The position numbers and the translations under genes were made by a program. A stretch of 64,000 bases of DNA, from positions 3,894,746 to 3,958,745 of the forward strand of contig NZ_JAERQZ010000001.1 of NCBI RefSeq assembly GCF_016735515.1, given 5' to 3'. The notes under the pieces were generated by a model, which did not search any database, was not told the DNA's origin, and saw only the letters and a program-made list of their open reading frames with translations. Numbering within the stretch: position 1 is the stretch's first letter; every line of letters starts with the position of its first letter. Source of the stretch: Piscinibacter sp. HJYY11. Its GTDB lineage: Bacteria; Pseudomonadota; Gammaproteobacteria; Burkholderiales; Burkholderiaceae_C. Shown here in pieces: positions 18,367 to 26,974 of this stretch.

Positions 18367-18697
18367 GTTGCAGTGACTCCATCACTTTCTTCCAAGCATC
18401 GGAAACAAGCCCGATTCGAACCTTGGAGTCAGGAGGCGCATCCATCCACAAACTGCCCGTGATCGGGGAGCAGTTGCTCCATGCATTGCTCACCATCCAA
18501 GGCACCGTCAAGGACACGGAAAAAGCCGGCGAAAACCTACTGAAGCTGATTTTTTCTTGTATAGGCTCTGAGGTTTGCTGCGGTATGTCGATCGTTGCCG
18601 TCCGCCAATCCCGCGATTCAAGCTAGAGCGCTGATCGTCATTAGCGATCGCACGACAGGCAGAGATCTCGACTCAGTGTTGAGCGTTGGGACGCAAA
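18367..18697. other. Intergenic stretch between porin terminator and Lrp gene
   Basis: Only short frames without family features are present. I see no repeat, tRNA or second terminator. Confidence 0.4.
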
Positions 18698-19177
18698 TCA
18701 AACCGGAATTTTGGATACGGCCTTGATTTCCCGGAGCGCGAGGCTTGACTGAATTGTTGCTAGGCCAGGTTGCTTGCGCAGCACCTCCTCCACGAAGCGC
18801 CCATAGCTTTCTAGGTCTGCAGCTAGCACTGTCAGTGCGAAGTCCGCCTCACCGGTGACCTTGTGGCAACTCAGAACCTCGGGCAAACGCTGAACCAGTT
18901 CTTCAAAGCGATCCGCTGCTTTGCCGGCATGGTCACTGAATCGAACTTGAGCAAATGCCAGGACACCAAAGCCGAGCTTGCGACGGTCGAGGTTCGCCTG
19001 ATAGCCCTTGATGAAGCCTTGATCTTCTAGCCGCTTGCGCCTACGCCAGCACGGCGTGACTGTCATGGAGAGCCTTTCTCCGAGCGCAGCATTCGACAGC
19101 GTCGCGTCGTCTTGCAAGAGACGCAACAACTGACGATCGGCTTTGTCCAAATCGGTGACAGCTACTTCTTTGCTCAT
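18698..19177 (-). CDS. Lrp/AsnC-family transcriptional regulator
   Basis: The 159-aa regulator starts at ATG 19177 with AGGAAAC upstream. It has an N-terminal HTH (LDKADRQLLRLLQDDATLSNAALGERLSMTVTPCWRRRKRLEDQGFIKGY) and a C-terminal RAM/AsnC effector domain (FAQVRFSDHAGKA, VLSCHKVTGEADFALTVLAADLESYGRFVEEVL). Such regulators form octameric rings and sense amino acids. It is divergent from the deacetylase-like and ornithine-cyclodeaminase-like genes, so it probably controls them in response to an amino acid or polyamine-derived ligand. Confidence 0.88.
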   Translation of the reverse strand: MSKEVAVTDLDKADRQLLRLLQDDATLSNAALGERLSMTVTPCWRRRKRLEDQGFIKGYQANLDRRKLGFGVLAFAQVRFSDHAGKAADRFEELVQRLPEVLSCHKVTGEADFALTVLAADLESYGRFVEEVLRKQPGLATIQSSLALREIKAVSKIPV

Positions 19178-19288
19178 GTTCACGTTTCCTGAGGCATTCG
19201 TTTCAAGAATCTGCGCTTTAGTGCGAACAATAGCAAAGTAAGCGCTGCAGACCGAGGGCAAGATGGTGCACCTACCAACACACTCCTA

Positions 19289-20329
19289 ATGTTCGAGATG
19301 TTGACTGTCTTCAGCACGAACCACCGCCTGCACCATGGGGTTGAACTCAAGGACGGGGCGATAAAGCTTTCCTTTGAAGAGCCTCTGCGTGCCGACACTG
19401 TTCTTGATCGAGTTCGAAGTGCCGGACTTGGTGATGTCACTGCGGAGCATGCGTACGAGCGATCCTGCTACGTTGCGGCGCATAGCGAGCGCTACGTTCG
19501 ATTCCTTGAAACCGCGTGGGACCAGTGGTCCGCAACAGGTAGGTCGCATGACGCGCTTCCTTTGGTCTGGCCTGTCAATGGACTTCCATCTGATGAAGAG
19601 CCCGATCACATAGATGGAAAGCTCGGCTTTTTCGCAATGGACGCCGGCGCACCAATCGGCGTGCACACTTGGCATGCAGTTAGCAGTAGCGCCAACGTCG
19701 CACTTACCGGCATAGACGCAGTTCTTAACGGCGCGACGAGCGCGTTCGCGCTATGCCGCCCTCCTGGGCATCACGCCGCGCGTGAATACGCCGGCGGATA
19801 TTGCTATCTGAATAACGCGGCAATCGCTGCAGAAAGATGCGTCAGCCGAGGCGCTCGCCGCGTCGCAATTCTGGATGTCGACTTCCATCACGGCAACGGT
19901 ACGCAGGACATCTTCTACCAAAGAGCAGATGTTCTCTTTGCGTCAATCCACGGCGATCCCAAGGTCTCCTATCCGTTCTTTGCCGGCTCATCGGACGAGC
20001 TTGGATCCGGGCCTGGGTACGGCTTCACGGTCAACTACCCCATGCCTTGGGGGACCGACTGGAATCACTACCAAATTGCGCTGGACAGCGCGATTGATCG
20101 TATTGCCCGCCATCGGCCCGACGTGCTCATCGTTTCGTTGGGGGTCGACACTTTCAAAGACGATCCCATCAGCCATTTTCAGTTGACCACTGATGACTAT
20201 CTCCTGATGGGAAAGCGCATCGCTCGTGCTCGCGTGCCCACCCTGTTCGTGATGGAGGGAGGCTACATGGTCGACGAGATAGGGCTGAACGCCGTCAACG
20301 TCCTTCTCGGCTTCGAGGCCGACGTTTGA
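19289..20329 (+). CDS. Histone deacetylase-family (acetylpolyamine amidohydrolase-like) hydrolase
   Basis: The 346-aa enzyme has the class II HDAC/AphA core. It shows the catalytic pair in CRPPGHHAA, the GGYCYLNNAAIAAE strand, zinc ligands in LDVDFHHGNGTQD, and VSLGVDTFKDDPISHFQLTTDDY. The last motif carries the third zinc Asp and the substrate loop. It ends with FVMEGGYMVDEIGLNAVNVL. Family members in this context remove acetyl groups from acetylputrescine or other acetylpolyamines. It is divergent from the Lrp gene and 36 bp upstream of an ornithine-cyclodeaminase-like gene. An ATG 3 codons downstream (19298) is an alternative start. Confidence 0.87.
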   Translation: MFEMLTVFSTNHRLHHGVELKDGAIKLSFEEPLRADTVLDRVRSAGLGDVTAEHAYERSCYVAAHSERYVRFLETAWDQWSATGRSHDALPLVWPVNGLPSDEEPDHIDGKLGFFAMDAGAPIGVHTWHAVSSSANVALTGIDAVLNGATSAFALCRPPGHHAAREYAGGYCYLNNAAIAAERCVSRGARRVAILDVDFHHGNGTQDIFYQRADVLFASIHGDPKVSYPFFAGSSDELGSGPGYGFTVNYPMPWGTDWNHYQIALDSAIDRIARHRPDVLIVSLGVDTFKDDPISHFQLTTDDYLLMGKRIARARVPTLFVMEGGYMVDEIGLNAVNVLLGFEADV

Positions 20330-20365
20330 CTCCTAGCCTGAGGCGCATGCACCCACGAGGCATGC

Positions 20366-21436
20366 ATGCAACTGAACGCACAAAATATGACCCGATTCAT
20401 TGATGTTCCTACGATGTCACGCTTAGTCGAGGACACCGGCGTAGCCCAGTTCATTGGAAATCTTGCCGAGGCAATTCAGGAAGATTTCATTCGGTGGCAC
20501 GACTTCGACAAATCCGCGCGGGTTGCGAATCACTCCGACATCGGAGTTATTGAACTGATGCCCGTCTCTGATGCCGAGCGCTACTCATTCAAGTACGTCA
20601 ACGGACACCCAAGCAATACTGCGCGAGGGCTCTATACCGTTATGGCCTTCGGCGTACTGGCCGAGGTGGATACAGGCTTTCCAGTCCTATTGTCCGAACT
20701 GACGGTTGCTACGGCGCTGCGCACTTGTGCAACTTCCTTGATGGCGGCGCGTGTCTTGGCCAAGCCAGGTGCTCGTCGCATGGCGCTTATCGGCAATGGT
20801 GCTCAAAGTGAATTTCAGGCAGTGGCGTTTCACAGCCACCTCGGAATTCAGGAGATCGTCGCGTACGACGTGGATCAACACGCTACTGAGAAGCTGATCC
20901 GAAATCTGTCCGAGTTTCCATCGTTGAAGGTGACACGTGCGTCATGTACCGCTGAAGCGGTACGCGGCGCAGACATCGTCACCACCGTCACAGCTGACAA
21001 GACTTACGCCACCATTCTGACGCCCGACATGATCGAGCCAGGCATGCACATCAACGCCGTAGGCGGTGACTGCCCAGGAAAGACGGAGCTCCACGCCGAT
21101 GTCCTTAGACAGGCTCGCGTCTTCGTCGAATACGAGCCACAAACTCGCGTTGAAGGTGATATCCAGCAATTGCCCGCTGATTTTCCAGTCGTTGACCTGT
21201 GGCGCGTTTTGGCCGGGACTGAGGGTGGGCGTCAGAACGCTGATCAGGTAACGATCTTCGATTCCGTAGGATTCGCGCTGGAGGACTACTCGACTCTTCG
21301 ATACGTGCATTCCGAGGCCACTCGCCGCAACCTTGGTGTGGATGTTGAGCTTGTCCCATGGGCAGACGACCCCAAGGATCTCTTTCGGTACACGCGATTC
21401 GGCCGCTCCCGCGCGGCGCTCCGGAGAGCCGCATGA
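20366..21436 (+). CDS. Ornithine cyclodeaminase/mu-crystallin family protein
   Basis: The 356-aa protein matches the ornithine cyclodeaminase family. It has YSFKYVNGHPSNTARGLYTVMAFGVLAEVDTGFPVLLSE, the ALRTCATSLMAARVLAKPGAR segment with the ligand-binding Arg, and a Rossmann NAD site MALIGNGAQSEFQAVAF. A conserved DIVTTVTADK and an INAVGGDCPGKTELH substrate region follow. Ornithine cyclodeaminase makes proline and ammonia from ornithine. The length and C-terminal region fit the proteobacterial Ocd type. ATG 20366 has GAGG 6 nt upstream. With the deacetylase it suggests a polyamine/ornithine degradation unit. Confidence 0.88.
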   Translation: MQLNAQNMTRFIDVPTMSRLVEDTGVAQFIGNLAEAIQEDFIRWHDFDKSARVANHSDIGVIELMPVSDAERYSFKYVNGHPSNTARGLYTVMAFGVLAEVDTGFPVLLSELTVATALRTCATSLMAARVLAKPGARRMALIGNGAQSEFQAVAFHSHLGIQEIVAYDVDQHATEKLIRNLSEFPSLKVTRASCTAEAVRGADIVTTVTADKTYATILTPDMIEPGMHINAVGGDCPGKTELHADVLRQARVFVEYEPQTRVEGDIQQLPADFPVVDLWRVLAGTEGGRQNADQVTIFDSVGFALEDYSTLRYVHSEATRRNLGVDVELVPWADDPKDLFRYTRFGRSRAALRRAA

Positions 21437-21744
21437 GAGCCGGCGTATCGGACAGCAAAAGTGTCTTCTACCTTGGCTGGCTTTGGGTGGACCCACGCCA
21501 GGAAAAGAGTAGTTGCATAGCTCTCTTCGCTTTGCACATTGGTCGCAGCCGCGAAGGCGGTGAAAGGCGGTCACTCGGCGAACAACTCCCGGGCGCTTTA
21601 GCTCACCGTTAGTTCGACCCGCTGCTGAAATGCCTCTCGGGCAAGTTGTGGAGGCGTCGAATCACTGCTTTTTGGGTATCGGCTACCTGCGCTGCGAGCG
21701 GCGATGCATTCGTACCGCCGATCCCTTCAGGAGAGGATGCGGCA
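21437..21744. other. Intergenic stretch, no supported feature
   Basis: This 308-bp gap between the cyclodeaminase and an unknown gene holds no recognisable terminator, RNA or repeat. Confidence 0.4.
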
Positions 21745-22527
21745 ATGACTGGGCCGGCTTTGAGGCAAAAGATGTTGGACATGTGCTCGAGGTTGCAGAT
21801 ATCACTCGAAGTGCCGGTGGTGTCTGAACTGGGCGCGCCTCTGGAAGTGACCGTAGCTCTGCGCAATTCAAGTGCAAGCCCGGTGTTGATCGATGATCCC
21901 TCGCATTCGTTTGTCGTTGCAGTGCATCTTGTTGACCAAGCGACGCTTGAAGACTACACCTTCAAATTGGGCAGCCTCAGTGCAATGCAGTTCCATGGGT
22001 CTGGCCAAGTTGCGCTGAAAGAGCCCGTGCCGCATAAGGTGGCAATCGCTGCAGAGAGCGGGATCAGAGTCACCGTTGATGCAACTCAGCGCCTCTTCCT
22101 GAAGCCCGGACATTACCAGGCATATGCAAGTTGCAGTCACATCGAGTCACATCGCGTGCACTTACAGGTTCTGCTAACGAGGCGTTCGGTCAATGTGCTT
22201 CTAGTGATTGCGCAGAACGTCAACAGCTCATACAGCCGGCGCGAATGGGCCATAGATCGATTGGCTCAAATCTATTCCAGTTTCGTTGAGGCGAGCTTGC
22301 CGGCGCCTGAGGCCGCCGCTGACGTACAGCACCAGCAAGAGGAAGCGAACAAGGCGGTTTTCGCGGAGTTCACCAAATGGTGGAGCGGACAATTGGCCAT
22401 GCCTGACCTTGATGAGCGGCTTCGAATTTGCGCTAAGCCAGACAATGCGTTCTATCCGCTTCCCGCAGAGTCTCGTGTTTCCGCAGCTCCATGCGGCATT
22501 GCAAATCGAAATGAAAACGAAGCTTAA
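21745..22527 (+). CDS. Hypothetical protein with N-terminal beta-sandwich-like region
   Basis: From ATG 21745 (GGAGAGG lies 8-14 nt upstream) the product is 260 aa. Residues ~15-140 are rich in beta-type pattern (LEVPVVSELGAPLEVTVALRN, FVVAVHLVDQATLEDYTFKLG, VTVDATQRLFLKPGHYQAYA), resembling an Ig-like or C2-like sandwich. The rest is helical and charged (DRLAQIYSSFVEASLPAPEA). No signal peptide is evident from this start. I do not recognise the family. It lies between the polyamine genes and the cassette array. Confidence 0.5.
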   Translation: MTGPALRQKMLDMCSRLQISLEVPVVSELGAPLEVTVALRNSSASPVLIDDPSHSFVVAVHLVDQATLEDYTFKLGSLSAMQFHGSGQVALKEPVPHKVAIAAESGIRVTVDATQRLFLKPGHYQAYASCSHIESHRVHLQVLLTRRSVNVLLVIAQNVNSSYSRREWAIDRLAQIYSSFVEASLPAPEAAADVQHQQEEANKAVFAEFTKWWSGQLAMPDLDERLRICAKPDNAFYPLPAESRVSAAPCGIANRNENEA

Positions 22528-23329
22528 TCGAATGCCTGTTCAACCTGGTCGGTAGCCCGTCGCCTGAGCAGCTGGAGAAGGAGCAACCCGGGTATCACCG
22601 TGTATTCAGGCAGATCGGACCTGCGCGAAGCGCTCGAGTGCTTGCAATCTTCAGTTGCCGCACCGAGCGAGCCAGCTCCAGAAGTCGGAGCATCACCGGC
22701 AGCTGTCGCGCATGCGGTGTGTGTACTCTCAACCGCCGGACCGGCAAAGACGTGCGTGCTCCTTTTAGCTGGCGCCGCTGCACGTACTGCTGCAGTAGTT
22801 CACCCTAAATCGCACTTCTTGAGGCAGCGACACAATTGGATCGTTCCCAGCGTTAAGAGCGGCAGGTCAGAAAGCTTTCGCTCCAAAGATCTCAAGGGCT
22901 CGTTTCGTGTTCGAGCGGTCGAAACGGGTTTTGACGGCGCCTTCGGGTGCCTCCCTTTTTCTTTTTTCAGCGCGGCGGAATCCGACTCGGTTGCAGTCGT
23001 TCTGTCAAACGTCCGAAGCTCGAACATCGAGTGAACCGGCGGGGTAACGGCGGTGCTTTGTATCGGCATCTTCGTGCCGTTGTGGTCGGTCATCTCATTC
23101 TTTGGATCCTTCGAAGATTCGTGCTTGCTGCTTGCCGTGTAGATTTGAGGACGAATCAGCCGGTGATGCGGGGGTGGACTCTTTGGAGAAGGTGCACTCC
23201 AATGTGGGCGCCGTAACGTTCCGCCAGCAAAGATTCATGGGCAGATGAGCACATTGACGGCGAACGACTTTTTATGCGTCGGGTGGATAACGTCGCTTTA
23301 CAAAGCGACATGTAGGCCGCCTACTTCTC
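22528..23329. other. Non-coding stretch left of the cassette array
   Basis: About 800 bp without a convincing gene. It contains the motif AATTGGATCGTTCC (22834-22847), also found at 3584-3597, and a strong + strand terminator at 22936-22967. Next to the first cassette boundary it holds a perfect hairpin, GTCGCTTT-AC-AAAGCGAC (about 23292-23309). No integron integrase or fragment of one is visible. Confidence 0.5.
22936..22967 (+). terminator. Rho-independent terminator with UUCG loop
   Basis: GGCGCC-TTCG-GGTGCC is a 6-bp stem (one G-T pair) closed by a stable UUCG tetraloop, followed by TCCC and a T-rich tract to 22967. No clear + strand gene precedes it within 400 bp, so it may end a small RNA or a long read-through from 22527. 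Confidence 0.8.
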
Positions 23330-23336
23330 GTTAGGC
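23330..23336 (+). other. First core site (GTTAGGC) of the cassette array
   Basis: GTTAGGC begins the first cassette, and recombination would occur between G and TT. The 45 bp to its left contain two small hairpins and a TAACG that can pair with CGTTA of the core. The boundary could therefore be a degenerate attC or an attI remnant. Confidence 0.6.
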
Positions 23337-23378
23337 CGCACAGAAGGTAAGCCGCGACCAGACCATCCGAGCCAAGTC

Positions 23379-23801
23379 ATGCAGATCGAGCACAAGACAA
23401 CCGTACTTGCTCCGCCAAGCGTCCTGTTCCACATCTACGAGGATGTCTCCAATTGGCACGTCTGGGATCCAGACACCAAACGCGCATTCCTGGATGGTCC
23501 GCTCCAGGTCGGTGCCAGAGGGAAGCTCACTCCGACCAAAGGCAATACGGTTCCGATGCGGGTCACTGAGGTCACCCGTGATCGATCATTCACCGTCGAG
23601 TCAAAGATTCCACTGTTTCGCATGCTCTTCGAGCACGAGCTCACGCCTACAAACGGCGGAACTGAGGTCGTTCACAGGGTCACCCTCTCGGGGCCTCTCC
23701 TGATTATCCTCGGCCGCATGCTCGGCAAGCAGATAGATTCAGGTCTGCCCGTCACCCTGAAGAAACTCAAGCAGTTGGCCGAGGCGCGCAGTGCGGCCTA
23801 A
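23379..23801 (+). CDS. SRPBCC-family (polyketide cyclase-like) cassette protein
   Basis: The 140-aa protein opens with the SRPBCC/START-like signature: IEHKTTVLAPPSVLFHIYEDVSNWHVWDPDTKRA, then GPLQVGARGKLTPTKG, MRVTEVTRDRSFTVESKIP and GGTEVVHRVTLSGPLL. It ends with a C-terminal helix (LKKLKQLAEARSAA). The family forms a hydrophobic ligand-binding cavity; the substrate here is unknown. It is the first cassette of the array. Its stop codon lies inside attC1, and it has 42 bp of 5' untranslated cassette sequence. Confidence 0.8.
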   Translation: MQIEHKTTVLAPPSVLFHIYEDVSNWHVWDPDTKRAFLDGPLQVGARGKLTPTKGNTVPMRVTEVTRDRSFTVESKIPLFRMLFEHELTPTNGGTEVVHRVTLSGPLLIILGRMLGKQIDSGLPVTLKKLKQLAEARSAA

Positions 23802-23864
23802 CCCTTCCATCGAGAGGACGTCGTCCGGCAAGCCGGGCGCCGCCTCTCATGTCAAACGTTAGGC
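23796..23864 (+). repeat. attC site 1
   Basis: 69 bp; R'' GCCTAAC, central hairpin CCGGCAAGCCGG, R' GTTAGGC. It overlaps the stop codon of the SRPBCC gene. Confidence 0.95.
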
Positions 23865-23876
23865 GCCTCAAGAGCT

Positions 23877-24272
23877 ATGACTACACCTGAATCCATCCAC
23901 CGCCTGTTGACAGTGGCCACCTCACTCATCGATCAAGCGGCAGGCGAGATTCGCGATTCGAAGCTTGAACCGGTGCGCGAGAACATTGAGCACATCGGGA
24001 GAGCTATCGCCGAATTGTTCGAGATCCAACAACAGATCTATCGGCTGCAGCCGGATCTGATGCCGGACTACCTAAAACAACCATCCGAGTATTCGGAGGC
24101 GAATCGACTGCTCACTGAGTACATGTACAACGCATCCGAGTTCGAGATTGCCGGAAACCACGAACGAGCCATCCAAACACTCCAGGAATTTTTGGGCCTC
24201 GAATCCTCCGAGTTGCACAGAAATATCGCCGAAGGCGAGATAAAAAGGCTTCAGGGTGCAGCAGGCGCCTAA
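23877..24272 (+). CDS. Hypothetical helical cassette protein
   Basis: The 131-aa cassette protein is predicted all-helical, with amphipathic stretches (LLTVATSLIDQAAGEIRD, ENIEHIGRAIAELFEIQQQIYRL, HERAIQTLQEFLGLE). The C-terminal half looks like a single TPR-type helical pair. No catalytic motif or signal is visible. It starts 12 bp after the attC1 core and its stop lies in attC2, a very compact cassette. Function unknown. Confidence 0.65.
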   Translation: MTTPESIHRLLTVATSLIDQAAGEIRDSKLEPVRENIEHIGRAIAELFEIQQQIYRLQPDLMPDYLKQPSEYSEANRLLTEYMYNASEFEIAGNHERAIQTLQEFLGLESSELHRNIAEGEIKRLQGAAGA

Positions 24273-24335
24273 CCCTTCCATCGAGAGGACGTCGCCCGGC
24301 AAGCCGGGCGCCGCCTCTCATGTCAAACGTTAGGC
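24267..24335 (+). repeat. attC site 2
   Basis: 69 bp; R'' GCCTAAC and R' GTTAGGC, with a CCCGGCAAGCCGGG central hairpin. Confidence 0.95.
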
Positions 24336-24407
24336 ATCATGGAAAGCAACTCCTCAGGCCCAACGTCTGAGCATCTTGCGCGCCACTTTCTCTAGTTCAG
24401 TATCGAC

Positions 24408-25376
24408 ATGAATAGACTGTCTGCCTACGGCGCTTTCGCCGCCCTTCTTTGCTATGCGCACCTCGCAAACGGGCAACTTCTCAAGTACGAAAGCGAGGCA
24501 GAAGTTCATGGAGCAGCTGCTGTATCTCCTGAAACCATACGACAGATCCTGAAGAAGCTTCAAACCGCTTGCGCGCCATACCAAGACCCAAACCGACTAA
24601 CTTTGGAGGTCGCAGTAGCTGAATGGGAGTTGCGTCATCGTGACTTTCTGAAAGAGAACGAGCGCATCAAACAGGAGTTTCTGGATGTGGCAAATGACTC
24701 TACAACCACTCCAGAGACGAAGCGCAAGCTCCTATACATCTTCGAAGTGATCGCACCGACCGCAGTCGAAGTTCAGTCCAACGCACTCATTTCGCCTCTC
24801 ACGCTACTTCCTGATGCGAAGTCAAAGATATCCATCTGCTCAAGCTACGCGATAGCAATTTCAGAAGGAAAGTTCAATCTCGAGAGAAATGATCCTGTCG
24901 TCGCAAAATACTTGAAGCAGCGGATTGCAGACAACACAGATAAGACTCTTGGGAAGACGACGTCCGGTCTTTCCATCGCTCCAGATTTAGCGGCGGCCGA
25001 TAAGGAACTCATAGGGTGCTGGCAGGCACAGCGCGTTGTACGGCTCCTCAGTGACGGCCGAAAAGCTACCAATGACACGAACTACTGCACGATGAGCATT
25101 CAAGATGCTCAAATCCGCACCCGCTGCACCGGCCCCGGACCTGGCGCGGTGATTGAGTACTCGTACAAGATCACCAAGCCTGGCGTTTATCAAGCAACGA
25201 TGACCTCAAATAGCGGAACGCAGCAAGGTATTGGTACGACCCGCGAGTACATCTATCGGATAGATGGGGATAGTCTCCACATCGAAACGTATCTCCAAGC
25301 AGCGCAGCCACCCGTCGCCACTCTCGCTGTCAAGGTCGAATCGGTGTCAAGGAAGGTTCCTTGCCAGGATAAATAG
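24408..25376 (+). CDS. Secreted hypothetical cassette protein
   Basis: The 322-aa protein has a signal peptide (MNRLSAYGAFAALLCYAHLANG) and a helical N-terminal half of about 170 residues. The C-terminal domain (IGCWQAQRVVRLLSDGRKATNDTNYCTMSIQ onward to GIGTTREYIYRIDGDSLHIETYL) has lipocalin-like beta repeats starting with a GCW motif. It contains several Cys and should be periplasmic. I do not recognise a named family. It is the longest cassette gene of the array and ends 22 bp before attC3. Confidence 0.65.
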   Translation: MNRLSAYGAFAALLCYAHLANGQLLKYESEAEVHGAAAVSPETIRQILKKLQTACAPYQDPNRLTLEVAVAEWELRHRDFLKENERIKQEFLDVANDSTTTPETKRKLLYIFEVIAPTAVEVQSNALISPLTLLPDAKSKISICSSYAIAISEGKFNLERNDPVVAKYLKQRIADNTDKTLGKTTSGLSIAPDLAAADKELIGCWQAQRVVRLLSDGRKATNDTNYCTMSIQDAQIRTRCTGPGPGAVIEYSYKITKPGVYQATMTSNSGTQQGIGTTREYIYRIDGDSLHIETYLQAAQPPVATLAVKVESVSRKVPCQDK

Positions 25377-25398
25377 ACAGGCGTCGGTGCCGAATGAC

Positions 25399-25467
25399 GC
25401 CTAACCCTTCCATCGAGAGGACTCGCCCCGGCAAGCCGGGTCGAGCCTCTCATGTCAAACGTTAGGC
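25399..25467 (+). repeat. attC site 3
   Basis: 69 bp; R'' GCCTAAC, R' GTTAGGC. The central region reads TCGCCCCGGCAAGCCGGGTCGA. Confidence 0.95.
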
Positions 25468-25545
25468 GTCAGAAGGAAACTGCTTTAAGCAGACGGCCAT
25501 GAGCGGAGTAGGCCGGACAAATTTTGAAGAGGAGCGGGCCGTCTC

Positions 25546-25785
25546 ATGGAAGATGCTGAAGAAACTCCGGCAGAGATGTTCCAGCGCAAGCTGAAGGTTT
25601 CGTCTGCCCTTTCCAACAAGCTCGTCTCAGGTGGCTTGAGAACGATTGAAGAAGTCGCCTACTTCCCGTTGTCAGAGTTTCAAGAGATCAGTGGTCTGTC
25701 TAGTACTGAGGCTGGGGACTTGCGCTATATCGCGAAGGCATACTTGCTGAACGAGACGCTCGACAAAGATCCGGACTTTTGGTGA
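25546..25785 (+). CDS. NusA C-terminal-domain-like small cassette protein
   Basis: The 79-aa product has an acidic N-terminus (MEDAEETPAEMF) and one helix-hairpin-helix unit: LVSGGLRTIEEVAYFPLSEFQEISGLSSTEAGDLRYIAKAYLL. This closely follows the pattern of the acidic repeat domains at the C-terminus of NusA (hydrophobic G..T.EE.AY.P..E...I.GL). In E. coli these repeats contact the RNA polymerase alpha C-terminal domain and lambda N. The match is by pattern only. The gene is followed by about 100 bp of untranslated cassette DNA before attC4. GGAG lies upstream of the ATG. Confidence 0.65.
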   Translation: MEDAEETPAEMFQRKLKVSSALSNKLVSGGLRTIEEVAYFPLSEFQEISGLSSTEAGDLRYIAKAYLLNETLDKDPDFW

Positions 25786-25882
25786 AACCCCGAGGTACAT
25801 GAAGCGCAAACTAGCTTCTCACCCGCCAAGGAGGTAGTCGCAGTGGTGGCCAGCCTCCTGTACATCATTCCTCGTGCGTGAC

Positions 25883-25950
25883 GCCTAACCCTTCCATCGA
25901 AGGACGTCACCCGGCAAGCCGGGTGCCGCCTCTCATGTCAAACGTTAGGC
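25883..25950 (+). repeat. attC site 4
   Basis: 68 bp; the left arm lacks one GA step (CATCGAAGGAC); R'' GCCTAAC and R' GTTAGGC. Confidence 0.95.
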
Positions 25951-25996
25951 GTCCGGGTGCGCCAGGCGCCGGAACTCTTTCGGAGGTCTCAACCAA

Positions 25997-26407
25997 ATGC
26001 TTTGTCAAACGTGCAACAAAAAAGAGGCTCTAGTTCACATATCCGGCGCCTCAGGATCAACTGAGAGTTTTTGTCGAGCCTGTGCAGACGCCTACTACAT
26101 CGGCAATGGTATGAACTCCGCTCGCAACCTAATCCAACTCTCAAACTTTTATCGCGCGAAGCTGTATGACGAGCTAGAACTCAAGCATCCCGAAGCGTTC
26201 GACAACAGTGACGACGAAGCGTGCATCCGAGGCACCGAAGTAATGTGCCGCTTTCTAAAAGAACGTCTTACGGAAGACAACATTGAACTCAACGAAGACG
26301 GCTTCGATATGTTGTGCCAAGACTTTTTCGGCTCACATCTCTTCTATGAACGCGCCGACAAGTTGAAAGCAAAGGGTACTGGTGACAAAGCCGAAGACTC
26401 TCTTTGA
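25997..26407 (+). CDS. McsA-like zinc-ribbon cassette protein
   Basis: The 136-aa protein begins with a four-cysteine ribbon: MLCQTCNKKEALVHISG, then FCRACAD, giving CxxC-(~22)-CxxC. This resembles the first zinc finger of McsA and UvrB/C-motif proteins. The remaining ~100 residues are acidic and helical (LYDELELKHPEAFDNSDDEACIR, FLKERLTEDNIELNEDGFDML) without a further recognised motif. It is a likely zinc-binding adaptor, partner unknown. It starts 46 bp after attC4 with GGAGG upstream. Confidence 0.65.
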   Translation: MLCQTCNKKEALVHISGASGSTESFCRACADAYYIGNGMNSARNLIQLSNFYRAKLYDELELKHPEAFDNSDDEACIRGTEVMCRFLKERLTEDNIELNEDGFDMLCQDFFGSHLFYERADKLKAKGTGDKAEDSL

Positions 26408-26414
26408 AGCAGGC

Positions 26415-26483
26415 GCCTAACCCTTCTATCGAGAGGACATGCCCCGGCAAGCCGGGGCATGCCTCTCATGTCAAACGTTAGGC
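26415..26483 (+). repeat. attC site 5
   Basis: 69 bp; left arm TTCTATCGAGAGGAC; long perfect central hairpin CATGCCCCGGCAAGCCGGGGCATG; R'' GCCTAAC and R' GTTAGGC. Confidence 0.95.
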
Positions 26484-26516
26484 ATCGCCGAATGTAGGCT
26501 CTTGTTGGAGATGTCG

Positions 26517-26810
26517 ATGAATGCATACTCGTCAGACGTTGTTTCCAAGTACCGCTTCCGCGGCCTCTTTGGCGGCCTTTTCGTTGGAGGGCTTGTCGGC
26601 GCTCTCATTGCTGGGCAGTTCATTACAACCTGGGCCGCGTCAGCAACCCACTACTTCGGAGCCGTAATCGCTTCCGCAGTGGCGTGCGCAATGGTGGGAT
26701 TCTTCTTCGCTGAGGCATTCGTCGCACGCTTGGCCTCGGAAGACAACGCTGGGACCTTAGACGCATCGCAAGACGAGAAAGCTGGCTCTATCTCTGACGT
26801 TGATGACTAG
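26517..26810 (+). CDS. Small membrane cassette protein with glycine-zipper segment
   Basis: The 97-aa protein starts at ATG 26517, with GGAG 6 nt upstream. It has two membrane segments: FGGLFVGGLVGALIAGQFI, which is glycine-zipper-like, and FGAVIASAVACAMVGFFFA. A short acidic C-terminus follows. An ATG two codons upstream sits directly on the ribosome-binding site and is less likely. The cassette has about 90 bp of 3' untranslated sequence before attC6. Function unknown. Confidence 0.6.
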   Translation: MNAYSSDVVSKYRFRGLFGGLFVGGLVGALIAGQFITTWAASATHYFGAVIASAVACAMVGFFFAEAFVARLASEDNAGTLDASQDEKAGSISDVDD

Positions 26811-26897
26811 GCTTAATGCCGATCTACTCCCAAGGCAAGACTGCGCGGCCAAGCCAATCACCGCGAAGGAGGAGTCACGGTTGTGCGGAGAAGCGAT

Positions 26898-26966
26898 GCC
26901 TAACCCTTCCATCGAGAGGACCCGCCCCGGCAAGCCGGGCCGAGCCTCTCATGTCAAACGTTAGGC
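26898..26966 (+). repeat. attC site 6
   Basis: 69 bp; R'' GCCTAAC, central CCCCGGCAAGCCGGG, R' GTTAGGC. Confidence 0.95.
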
Positions 26967-26974
26967 CGCACAAA

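Noticed and set aside
22600..23034. 144-aa plus-strand open frame
   Set aside because: It runs straight through a strong terminator hairpin, has low-complexity Ala/Ser content and no recognisable start signal or domain.
26816..26974. N-terminal extension of the 82-aa cassette protein through attC6
   Set aside because: The upstream frame translates the attC itself. A GTG just after the core is the natural cassette start.
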